From NCBI GenBank assembly GCA_964600965.1, contig CAZRLO010000074.1, forward strand, positions 1 to 13,945: a DNA stretch of 13,945 bases. The letters run 5' to 3'. This stretch comes from UBA5972 sp964600965 (GTDB lineage: Bacteria; Pseudomonadota; Alphaproteobacteria; Rhodobacterales; Rhodobacteraceae). A program made the translations under genes and the position numbers. The notes beneath the pieces were generated by a model. That model saw nothing but the letters and a program-made list of their open reading frames with translations. It was not told where the DNA came from and ran no database searches. This document shows, piece after piece, positions 1 to 6,038 of the stretch (positions are counted from its first letter, which is position 1; each line of letters opens with the position of its first letter).

Positions 1-697
1 CGGTCTCGCTGTCATAGATCAGCACGTCATGCTGTTGTGGCCGATAAAAAGCGATGCCGCTTTCGCCGTTGTCCTGATGCTTGCCCTCGCGGCGCATCGG
101 CATTCCGTGGCGAACCAGCAGCCAGACTTTCTTGCCACGTGGAAATGCGAAGATACGGCAATCGTGTCCACGGCGCTTTTTTTCGAACCAACCATCCATG
201 TGCTCCTGCATGGCCTTGAAGGCAGTCTCGGAAATGTCGGGGAGTGAGCCGGCGGTTTTCTTTGCCGCTGATCCGGAGAAATACATGAAATTGGTGCGCT
301 TGAACGCCACGGTCTCGGCGTGGTGACGCTGAAGCAGATCGGGCTTTATCAGCCATATCTGGACCGCGACATCGGCGACTGTCACCTCGGGATCAGCATC
401 GAGCTCGAGCCCTGCATGCTCGGCGCGCTCGAGCAGTTCTTCCATGTCCTCGTTGTTGGCGGTTTCGTGCACATAATAAAGCGCGTCCACCATTTTCTCG
501 GGCACCGATTCATCCGGGTTCAACAGGATATGGGCGATGTCCTCAAACGGCAGATCGGTAATTGGTGCGGCTGAAAGATCAAGGCCACGCTCCGTAAAAT
601 AATCCCGCCACGGGGTGAGGAACGCTTTCAGCCTTTGGGGGGCAATCTCTTTCAGGCGACCGGGGTTGGTGAAAATGCGGGGATTGAATGCACTCAT
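1..697 (-). CDS. Unrecognised prophage-associated protein, 3' end missing
   Basis: The minus strand is open without a stop from 697 to the left edge, giving 232 codons of a protein beginning MSAFNPRIFTNPGRLKEI. I favour the ATG at 697 because GGAG lies 9 bases upstream; the in-frame ATG at 712 would add MEQTR but has no good ribosome binding site. The visible part is soluble and mixed in composition: an acidic helical stretch around residues 60-95 (NNEDMEELLERAEHAGLEL), then a basic patch (FEKKRRGHDCRIFAFPRGKK) and a run that looks like beta strands near the edge (VWLLVRHG, IAFYRPQQHDVLIYD). There is no signal peptide or membrane segment. I recall similar uncharacterised proteins but can assign no domain or function. 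It is transcribed away from the replication operon, so it may be an accessory gene or the edge of a leftward operon. Confidence 0.75.
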   Translation of the reverse strand, partial: MSAFNPRIFTNPGRLKEIAPQRLKAFLTPWRDYFTERGLDLSAAPITDLPFEDIAHILLNPDESVPEKMVDALYYVHETANNEDMEELLERAEHAGLELDADPEVTVADVAVQIWLIKPDLLQRHHAETVAFKRTNFMYFSGSAAKKTAGSLPDISETAFKAMQEHMDGWFEKKRRGHDCRIFAFPRGKKVWLLVRHGMPMRREGKHQDNGESGIAFYRPQQHDVLIYDSET

Positions 698-712
698 TCG
701 GGTCTGCTCCAT

Positions 713-933
713 AAGTTTCGTCAGGGTTGTTTTCGTACGCGGTTTTCAACGCGTTTTCCAGAGCGCTTGTTCTGGGAAAGTTCCTGCCCGACAGTTTTCC
801 GCTCACGCCGGTATGTGAGAGGGAAACCGGAGCAAGATTTCATGACGAAACCAACGAGACCATGCCTGCGCGCCCTGCGCGCGAGCCACCATAATCCGGC
901 CTTTCGGATCCAAAAGACCGCAGAGGGGCGCGC
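713..933. promoter_or_regulatory. Divergent intergenic control region
   Basis: This 221-base gap separates the leftward unknown gene from the rightward replication operon, so it should hold promoters for both. Visible elements are four copies of GTTTTC starting at 729, 742, 753 and 794, a small inverted repeat CCAGA/TCTGG at 759-776, and a stronger hairpin at 802-819. I could not find a convincing -35/-10 pair for either direction; CATAAT at 890-895 resembles a -10 but lacks a matching -35. Calling it regulatory rests on its position and the repeats. Confidence 0.4.
796..826. repeat. Imperfect inverted repeat in the divergent region
   Basis: CTCAC at 802-806 pairs with GTGAG at 815-819 across an 8-base loop. 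The arms continue outward imperfectly as TTTTCC on the left and GGGAAA on the right. No T-run follows on either strand, so an operator or RNA hairpin is more likely than a terminator. Confidence 0.4.
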
Positions 934-1140
934 GTGATTGATCCCGATTCGCGCGAACGCGCAGCGCTCCGAAACGCTCTCAAATTCATGGCCGCCCTCA
1001 TGGCGGAAACAGGCTGGGAGACGCGCTTCACCGACCTCGATGCACAGCAGGCGGCAAAGCTCGCCGAGGCGGCGGTCGACGGTTATCTCGAGTCCATGGG
1101 CACAAGCGCACCCCGAACAGAGTCGGAGGTGCCGTTCTGA
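934..1140 (+). CDS. Small phage protein, possibly DUF6511-like
   Basis: A 68-residue protein starting at GTG 934, with GAGGGG at 923-928 five bases before the start. It opens MIDPDSRERAALRNALKF and looks largely alpha-helical, with the helix-favouring stretches AALRNALKFMAALMAE and DAQQAAKLAEAAVDGYLESM. There are no membrane segments or catalytic motifs. The pattern resembles short proteins labelled DUF6511 in alphaproteobacterial prophages, but I am recalling that label from memory and am not certain of it. Its stop codon shares one base with the ATG of the nuclease gene (TGATG at 1138-1142), so it is the first gene of a translationally coupled replication operon and may be an accessory partner of the nuclease or primase. 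Confidence 0.75.
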   Translation: MIDPDSRERAALRNALKFMAALMAETGWETRFTDLDAQQAAKLAEAAVDGYLESMGTSAPRTESEVPF

Positions 1141-1886
1141 TGGCTGACCTGCTTGATTTCAATCACCGGGAAACGCCTCCGACATTCGCTGACGGTGTCA
1201 ACGGCTACATTGATACCGCCCTTGTTGCCGAAAACGCGCGCCATGTGCCACGAGACTATCTCGGTGGCAGCCGTCTGGGGGACGCGTGCCAACGCCGCCT
1301 GCAATACGAGTATCTCCATGTAAAAAAGGATGATGGGGCCGGGTTTAACGGGCAAACCTTGCGGATATTCGCGCTTGGCCATGTGCTCGAAGACCTTGCT
1401 ATCGATTGGCTTCGCAAAGCCGGGTTTGACCTGAGAACCCGCAGCCGAGAAGGCGGCCAGTTCGGGTTTTCCGCAGCAGGCGGGCGCATCAAAGGACATG
1501 CCGACGGTGTCGTGGTGGCCACCCCCAACGGCATGGCGGTGCCAGCCCTCTGGGAATGCAAATCGGCGAACGCCAGGAACTGGCGCGACATCGTCAAGCG
1601 CGGAGTTGTCAAATCAAAGTCGATCTATGCCACCCAGATCGCGCTCTATCAGGCCTATCTTGGCCTCGCGGAAGCGCCGGCGCTTTTTACCGCGATCAAC
1701 AAGGATACCTGTGAAATCTGGCACGAACTGGTGCCGTTTGATGCAGCGCGCGCGCAAGCGGCCAGCGACAAGGCGGTCACCATTCTGAAAGCCTGCGATG
1801 CCGGTGAGCTTCTGGGGCGCCACACCATCGATCCCGAGCATTTCCAATGCCGGTTTTGCGACTGGCGCGCGAGGTGCTGGGGATGA
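1140..1886 (+). CDS. Cas4-like PD-(D/E)XK nuclease with cysteine cluster
   Basis: A 248-residue protein of the RecB/Cas4-like PD-(D/E)XK nuclease superfamily. The motifs appear in order: GHVLEDL at 80-86 (motif I), GHADG at 119-123 with metal-binding D122, WECKSAN at 138-144 with E139 and K141, and QIALYQ at 166-171 (QxxxY motif). Four cysteines, C50 in the N-terminal part and C237, C240 and C246 at the extreme C-terminus, match the spacing of the iron-sulfur cluster in Cas4 and AddB-type nucleases. A 4Fe-4S enzyme that trims or processes DNA ends is therefore likely, acting in the cytoplasm on replicating or recombining phage DNA. It overlaps the primase gene by four bases (ATGA at 1883-1886), so the two are probably made together. 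No cas1 or cas2 gene or repeat array is nearby, so this is a phage recombination nuclease and not a CRISPR gene. Confidence 0.85.
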   Translation: MADLLDFNHRETPPTFADGVNGYIDTALVAENARHVPRDYLGGSRLGDACQRRLQYEYLHVKKDDGAGFNGQTLRIFALGHVLEDLAIDWLRKAGFDLRTRSREGGQFGFSAAGGRIKGHADGVVVATPNGMAVPALWECKSANARNWRDIVKRGVVKSKSIYATQIALYQAYLGLAEAPALFTAINKDTCEIWHELVPFDAARAQAASDKAVTILKACDAGELLGRHTIDPEHFQCRFCDWRARCWG

Positions 1887-4255
1887 CGAGCCCGACCGAT
1901 GTCAATCAGGGTGATATCGCGACAGCAATCAACCGTGAGATGATAACAACCTTCGCCGATGTGGTGTTTGGCTATTGCGAATATCTGGTTCCGGTGCGCG
2001 CTCTGGCGGAGAAAGGCGCGCTCGATGCGCCGCCCCATACCCCGTTTCTAAAAACCGGCAGCGATCTCGTGGACAAGCTGGTCCTGCAGGCCGATTGGGC
2101 GCGGAATTCTGGAATGGCGCTCTTTGTCATTCCGGGCACGGTTGCCAAAGCCGGCGAAGCGCGCGCCGAACATATCATCGAGACGCAGGTCGTTCTCGTT
2201 GATCTTGATCACGGGGATATTGCGGCCAAAAGCGAACATCTGGCGCGCCATCTCGGGACACCCACGCTCGAAGTGGCCTCGGGTGGTGTCACGCCCGAAG
2301 GCCAGCGCAAGCGCCACCTCTACTGGCGCCTGACGGAACCGGCGACAGGCGACGACATCGCCCGCGTTTGTCGCGCGCGCCACACGATCGCAACGAAAGC
2401 CGGCGGTGATCCGGCGTTTCGCTCGGCCCATCAGCCGATCCGGGTGGCGGGCTCCATCCATGCCAAATCCGGCGTGCGACGGCTGGTCGATATCCTGCAT
2501 CATGAAGCACGTGACTATGACATCGGCGATCTGATCGAAGCGGTGATTGCCATGCCGCCGCTTGAGGGCGAGGCGGCCTCGGATCTTGATTTTAACGATG
2601 CCTCCAGCACCAAAGGCAGCGTGCCGGAACTCTTCGGGCGCAAGGTGCGCGAGGGCGGGGCCGATGGCACCACACGCTTTGACGCGCTCTCCCGCATCAT
2701 CGGCTACTGGATCCGCCGTTGTCGCGAGGGCCATGTCACCCCTGGTGAGGCCTGGGACGAGATCGTTGCCTATAACGCCGCGCGCATTGAGCCGCCCTGG
2801 CCTGACGGCCGCCTTCGCCAGGAGGCAGAACGTCTCTGGAAGCGCGATGCCGAGCGAAACGGTGACCCGGGCACGGCCGAGGAAACTGATGACGCCAAAG
2901 GCAACGGCAATGGTCCCGGAGATCAAGGCGGCTCCGCGCCAGTGCGTTATAGCGAAGACGCGTTGGCAGCCACCTTTGCCACTCGCCACGGCGAAAGCTG
3001 GCGTTTCGTTGCCGGTTGGGGGCAGTGGTTCAAATGGACAGGCATCGTCTGGACCCGCGAAAACACGTTACAAGCGTTTGATCTGTCACGTCAGATCTGT
3101 CGTGAAACCGCCACACGCGCCATATCCGCCAAGATCAGAACCAAGCTTTCGTCTGCCTCAACCGTCTCCGCCGTCGAGCGCCTTGCGCGCAGCGACCGAC
3201 GTCTGGCCAGCACGACCGACATCTGGGATCGCGATCCCTGGCTGATCAACACCCCCAATGGCGTCATCGATCTCAGGAGCGGGGCTGTCAGCGCCCATGA
3301 GCCGCTTCAATTCATGACCAAGACAGCGGGCGCTTCCGTCGCGGGCGAGTGCCCGGTGTGGCTCGAGTTCCTGCGTACGGTCACCGGCGGCGATGCCGAG
3401 CTGCAATCCTATCTTCAGCGCATGGCGGGCTATTGCCTGAGCGGTGTTACCACCGAGCACGCGCTGTTTTTCCTCTACGGAACCGGTGCCAACGGCAAGT
3501 CGGTGTTTGCCAATACGCTGACCGCGATCATGGGCGACTACGCCACCGTCGCGGCCATGGATATGTTCATGGCAACCCATGGGGATCGGCACCCGACCGA
3601 CATGGCGGGGCTGCGGGGCGCCCGCATCGTCACCTCGATCGAGACCGAACAGGGCAGTCGCTGGGCCGAAAGCAAGCTTAAGGCGCTGACCGGGGGCGAC
3701 AAGATCACCGCGCGGTTCATGCGTCAGGATTTCTTCGAGTTCATCCCGCAGTTCAAATTGCTGATCGTCGGCAACCACAAGCCCTCGATCCGCAATGTGG
3801 ACGAGGCCATGCGCCGGCGCCTCCACATGGTGCCGTTCACGATCACCATCCCACCGGCAAAACGCGACCAGCGGCTTCAGGAACGTCTGCTGACCGAGAA
3901 GGACGGCATCCTCGCCTGGGCGCTTGAAGGCTGTCTCGCGTGGCAGCGAGAGGGCCTTTGCCCCCCTGCGGCCGTGATGGCAGCCACCGAGGATTATTTC
4001 GAGGCCGAAGACGCCATGGGCCGCTGGCTTGAGGAGGCTTGCGAAAAAGCTCCTGCCGCGTGGTCGGGCTCGAGCGCGCTTTTTGCCAGCTGGAAATCAT
4101 GGGCCGAGGCCAACGGCGAATACCCCGGATCCATGAAGCGGTTTTCTGAAAACCTCGGCAACCGCGGGTTTGAAAAAATGAACACCCGGAAAGCCCGTGG
4201 ATATCGGGGGCTGACCATAAATGACAGCAATAATGACCTATTTGAGGAGAAATAA
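1883..4255 (+). CDS. Phage P4-family primase/SF3 helicase fusion
   Basis: A 790-residue replication protein. I chose ATG 1883 (overlapping the upstream stop as ATGA, with GAGG at 1871-1874) over the in-frame ATG at 1847, which would lie deep inside the nuclease gene. The N-terminal part looks like an archaeo-eukaryotic (RepB/prim-pol type) primase: VLVDLDHGD at 104-112 supplies the DxD metal site, RHLYW at 144-148 a second motif, and IRVAGSIHAKSG at 186-197 a third. A low-complexity linker follows at about 325-352. The second half is a superfamily 3 (D5/P4-type) helicase with Walker A GTGANGKS at 533-540, a Walker B-like RIVTSIE at 581-587, motif C LLIVGNHKP at 626-634, and an arginine-rich MRRRLHMVPF at 643-652. 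The C-terminus (712-780) is a winged-helix-like domain that recurs in the next gene. It is the central replication initiator of the element. Confidence 0.9.
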   Translation: MTSPTDVNQGDIATAINREMITTFADVVFGYCEYLVPVRALAEKGALDAPPHTPFLKTGSDLVDKLVLQADWARNSGMALFVIPGTVAKAGEARAEHIIETQVVLVDLDHGDIAAKSEHLARHLGTPTLEVASGGVTPEGQRKRHLYWRLTEPATGDDIARVCRARHTIATKAGGDPAFRSAHQPIRVAGSIHAKSGVRRLVDILHHEARDYDIGDLIEAVIAMPPLEGEAASDLDFNDASSTKGSVPELFGRKVREGGADGTTRFDALSRIIGYWIRRCREGHVTPGEAWDEIVAYNAARIEPPWPDGRLRQEAERLWKRDAERNGDPGTAEETDDAKGNGNGPGDQGGSAPVRYSEDALAATFATRHGESWRFVAGWGQWFKWTGIVWTRENTLQAFDLSRQICRETATRAISAKIRTKLSSASTVSAVERLARSDRRLASTTDIWDRDPWLINTPNGVIDLRSGAVSAHEPLQFMTKTAGASVAGECPVWLEFLRTVTGGDAELQSYLQRMAGYCLSGVTTEHALFFLYGTGANGKSVFANTLTAIMGDYATVAAMDMFMATHGDRHPTDMAGLRGARIVTSIETEQGSRWAESKLKALTGGDKITARFMRQDFFEFIPQFKLLIVGNHKPSIRNVDEAMRRRLHMVPFTITIPPAKRDQRLQERLLTEKDGILAWALEGCLAWQREGLCPPAAVMAATEDYFEAEDAMGRWLEEACEKAPAAWSGSSALFASWKSWAEANGEYPGSMKRFSENLGNRGFEKMNTRKARGYRGLTINDSNNDLFEEK
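4244..4250 (+). promoter_or_regulatory. Ribosome binding site that fixes the fusion gene start
   Basis: GAGGAGA at 4244-4250 lies seven to eight bases before ATG 4257. It favours that start over the upstream in-frame ATG at 4221, which lies inside the primase gene and has no comparable site. Confidence 0.7.
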
Positions 4256-4256
4256 A

Positions 4257-5144
4257 ATGCCCATGAAATCAATGGTTGCGACGGGTTCGACAGGTAGTCC
4301 CTATATAGGCGTTACGCGCGCGCATACGCGCGCCTATACGTCTGATAAGACGAGACCCGTCGCACCCGTCGCACCCCAATCCGATTATCATGATGCAGTC
4401 AACAATTGGATGGAATCCCAATGCCTGGTGGATGTGAACCAGACATCCGGAACCTCGGAACTTTTTGCCGATTGGAAAAACTGGGCAAAGGTGCACGAGT
4501 GTTTCATTGGCTCAATCAAACGGTTTTCTGAAGCTTTGCGTGACAGAGGCTTTGCGCGCCACAATACAAATACGCGCAGAGGTTTCTGCGGAATATCCCT
4601 GAAACCACAAGGGGTCGTAGCGCCGGGGGCAAGCGCCCGGCTAAACCCCGAAGACCCAATTCAGACAGAAATCCGCGCCAAGGCGGTTCTGGCTCTTGAC
4701 CTCGGCACAACGACCGGCTGGGCCCTGCGCGGCTACGACGGCCTGATCACCAGCGGAACGGTATCGTTCAAACCCAGCCGCTTTGACGGTGGCGGCATGC
4801 GGTATTTGCGCTTCACGAACTGGCTGAGTGAAATGGACCGGCTCGCAGGACCGATCGAAGCAATCTTTTACGAAGAAGTCAGAAACCACAAAGGAGTCGA
4901 TGCCTCGCACGTTTATGGCGGGCTGATGGCGGTCCTGACTGCTTGGGCCGAAATGCGGGGCGTGCCTTATCAGGGCGTCCCCGTTGGCACGATCAAGAAA
5001 TCGGCAACCGGCAAGGGCAATGCGAGCAAAACCATGATGATCGAGGCGGCGCGTGCACGTGGCTTTTCCCCCAAGGACGACAACGAGGCCGACGCCATCG
5101 CGATCCTGCTTTGGGCCATTGAAACCAAAGGGGGTCTCAAATGA
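4257..5144 (+). CDS. RuvC-like nuclease fused to a primase C-terminal-type domain
   Basis: A 295-residue two-domain protein. The N-terminal 42 residues are low-complexity and are encoded by an inverted-repeat region. Residues about 43-116 repeat the C-terminal domain of the upstream primase: SGTSELFADWKNWAK aligns with SGSSALFASWKSWAE, IGSIKRFSEALRDRGF with PGSMKRFSENLGNRGF, and RRGFCGISL with ARGYRGLTI. A linker at 117-140 leads to an RNase H-fold RuvC-like domain: VLALDLGTTTGWAL at 144-157 (D148), FYEEV at 204-208 (E206/E207), and DDNEADAIAILLW at 274-286 (acidic residues, D279). The likely role is cutting Holliday junctions or other branched DNA during replication or before packaging. No ATG or GTG with a ribosome binding site lies between the two domains, so this appears to be a real fusion. 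The extra domain may recruit the enzyme to primase substrates or partners. It overlaps the next gene by four bases (ATGA at 5141-5144). Confidence 0.85.
   Translation: MPMKSMVATGSTGSPYIGVTRAHTRAYTSDKTRPVAPVAPQSDYHDAVNNWMESQCLVDVNQTSGTSELFADWKNWAKVHECFIGSIKRFSEALRDRGFARHNTNTRRGFCGISLKPQGVVAPGASARLNPEDPIQTEIRAKAVLALDLGTTTGWALRGYDGLITSGTVSFKPSRFDGGGMRYLRFTNWLSEMDRLAGPIEAIFYEEVRNHKGVDASHVYGGLMAVLTAWAEMRGVPYQGVPVGTIKKSATGKGNASKTMMIEAARARGFSPKDDNEADAIAILLWAIETKGGLK
4277..4373. repeat. Nested inverted repeat with alternating Y-R core; candidate replication origin
   Basis: TGCGACGGGTTCGAC at 4277-4291 pairs with GTCGCACCCGTCGCA at 4359-4373 (14 of 15 bases). The right arm is a tandem direct repeat of ACCCGTCGC at 4355-4363 and 4364-4372. 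Nested inside, TATAGGCG at 4304-4311 pairs perfectly with CGCCTATA at 4331-4338. The loop lies in a 21-base strictly alternating pyrimidine-purine tract (4313-4333), a composition prone to Z-DNA. The whole structure falls inside the start of the RuvC fusion gene, just after the primase-helicase gene. Function as an origin or initiator binding site is inferred from structure and position. Confidence 0.6.
4611..4649. repeat. Strong hairpin at the linker between the two fused domains
   Basis: GCCGGG at 4622-4627 pairs with CCCGGC at 4636-4641, continuing inward as GC/GC around a two-base loop with one G-G mismatch. An outer GGGGT at 4611-4615 pairs with ACCCC at 4645-4649. It encodes the linker QGVVAPGASARLNP between the winged-helix-like domain and the RuvC domain. 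No T-run follows, so it does not look like a functional terminator, but it may mark the fusion joint. Confidence 0.5.
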
Positions 5145-5398
5145 GTGCCCGCAATGTTCTTGAGCATACGGCCGGGGTGCTTGACGACCGCCGCACTGCC
5201 TACGGACCGCCGATGGAAGCCATGGCCGCGATTGCCGCGCGCTGGTCGTTGACGCTGGATCGGCCCATCACCCCCGCCGAGGTCGTGCTTTGCATGATCG
5301 ATCTGAAACTCGCCCGCCTCAACCATGACCCCACCTATCGCGATGGGGTCACCGACGTCATCGGATACGCGGCCCTGCTGCCGGAGGTGTCGCCATGA
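5141..5398 (+). CDS. DUF6378-type phage protein
   Basis: An 85-residue protein with GGGGG at 5130-5134, six bases before ATG 5141. It begins MSARNVLEHTAGVLDDRRTAYG, followed by helices and the pattern ITPAEVVLCMIDLKLARL (residues about 47-64) and RDGVTDVIGYAALLPE near the C-terminus. That arrangement (YG with a following helix, a hydrophobic LKxARL helix and a D-DVxGYAAL helix) matches the DUF6378 family of phage proteins as I recall it. The all-alpha layout with acidic residues resembles MazG-type nucleotide pyrophosphohydrolases, so a nucleotide-pool role is possible, but this is an inference and not shown. It is coupled on both sides by ATGA overlaps, with the RuvC fusion gene at 5141-5144 and the next small gene at 5395-5398. 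Confidence 0.75.
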   Translation: MSARNVLEHTAGVLDDRRTAYGPPMEAMAAIAARWSLTLDRPITPAEVVLCMIDLKLARLNHDPTYRDGVTDVIGYAALLPEVSP

Positions 5399-5601
5399 AG
5401 GGCATGAGCTTTACCCCTCGTGGGTTTGGTGGCAGCCGGCGCAATCCCGATCAGGTCAAACGCGATGGCTGGAATGAACAGGGCATGCTCGCTGTCTCGC
5501 TCGATGATCAACGCCTCACTTGGCCGGAGCGGGAACTGGTCCGCCAGCTTGGTGAAAAACTCTACGGCAAACGCCCACGGGATGGGGAGGACGCGCGATG
5601 A
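5395..5601 (+). CDS. Small hypothetical phage protein, 68 residues
   Basis: A 68-residue basic protein preceded by GGAGG at 5383-5387, seven bases before ATG 5395. The N-terminus is rich in Gly, Arg and Asn (TPRGFGGSRRNPDQVKRDGW). The C-terminal half, LTWPERELVRQLGEKLYGKR, should form an amphipathic helix. It has no membrane segment and no recognised domain. It overlaps both neighbours by four bases (ATGA at 5395-5398 and 5598-5601), which with the good ribosome binding site supports it as a translated gene of the operon. Its function is unknown; the small basic composition would suit a nucleic-acid or protein-binding accessory factor, but nothing in the sequence proves that. Confidence 0.75.
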   Translation: MKGMSFTPRGFGGSRRNPDQVKRDGWNEQGMLAVSLDDQRLTWPERELVRQLGEKLYGKRPRDGEDAR

Positions 5602-6038
5602 CGAAATGGACCCCAAGTCTCGTGGAGGCGCGCCTGTCCGAGTCCGCCTTCGTGCTCAAACGCCTGCCCGAGCCCAGGCTCACCGGGTATTTCAACGCGT
5701 GGCCAGAATACTTCCACAGCTTTGCCGACAAGGTGGGGCAGGAACCCACGCCGATGCGGGTACTGCCATCGCCTGAAGCCATAAGCCGGATGGAGGAAAC
5801 CCTGACCTGGACCGCGTGCCTCGAACCAGATGACGGCAAGATTGTCTGGATGAAAGCCCAGGGCGCGCGCTGGAAAACCATCTGCTGGACGGTCGGCCTC
5901 GCGCGGGCGTCGGCCCACCAGCATTGGATCTATGGGCTTTGCCTGATTGCCCATCATTTGAACAGGAGACAGGTATCCTCAAAGCTCTCGATGCAGCGTG
6001 TGATCGAGCTTGCCCGGTCCGATAACGGATCAATCTGA
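5598..6038 (+). CDS. DUF6362-type helix-turn-helix protein
   Basis: A 146-residue protein with GGGAGG at 5585-5590, seven bases before ATG 5598. It opens MTKWTPSLVEARLSESAFVLKRLP, then has YFNAWPEYFHSFAD at 31-44 and the pattern SPEAISRMEETLTWTACLEPDD at 58-79. Residues about 80-115 (KIVWMKAQGARWKTICWTVGLARASAHQHW) read as a helix-turn-helix: a conserved-type WK, then a turn and a recognition-like helix. The pattern matches DUF6362, a family I know from alphaproteobacterial phages. It is the last gene of the replication operon and stands just before a 378-base region full of repeats, so a role as a DNA-binding regulator of the downstream genes is attractive. That role is inference; a terminase-like or sigma-like DNA-binding function would fit equally. 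Confidence 0.8.
   Translation: MTKWTPSLVEARLSESAFVLKRLPEPRLTGYFNAWPEYFHSFADKVGQEPTPMRVLPSPEAISRMEETLTWTACLEPDDGKIVWMKAQGARWKTICWTVGLARASAHQHWIYGLCLIAHHLNRRQVSSKLSMQRVIELARSDNGSI

Noticed and set aside
635..937. 100-residue plus-strand frame at the left
   Set aside because: It overlaps the 5' end of the leftward gene and its control region, has no ribosome binding site and reads as arginine/phenylalanine-rich non-coding sequence.
1847..1882. Upstream in-frame start for the primase-helicase
   Set aside because: It would overlap the nuclease gene by 40 bases. ATG 1883 has a ribosome binding site and the ATGA overlap used throughout the operon.
1140..1886. CRISPR-associated Cas4 and hence a CRISPR locus
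   Set aside because: No repeat-spacer array and no other cas gene is present; the gene is embedded in a phage replication operon.
2048..2989. 313-residue open frame on the minus strand
   Set aside because: It is antisense to the primase domain of the primase-helicase gene, with no supporting motif.
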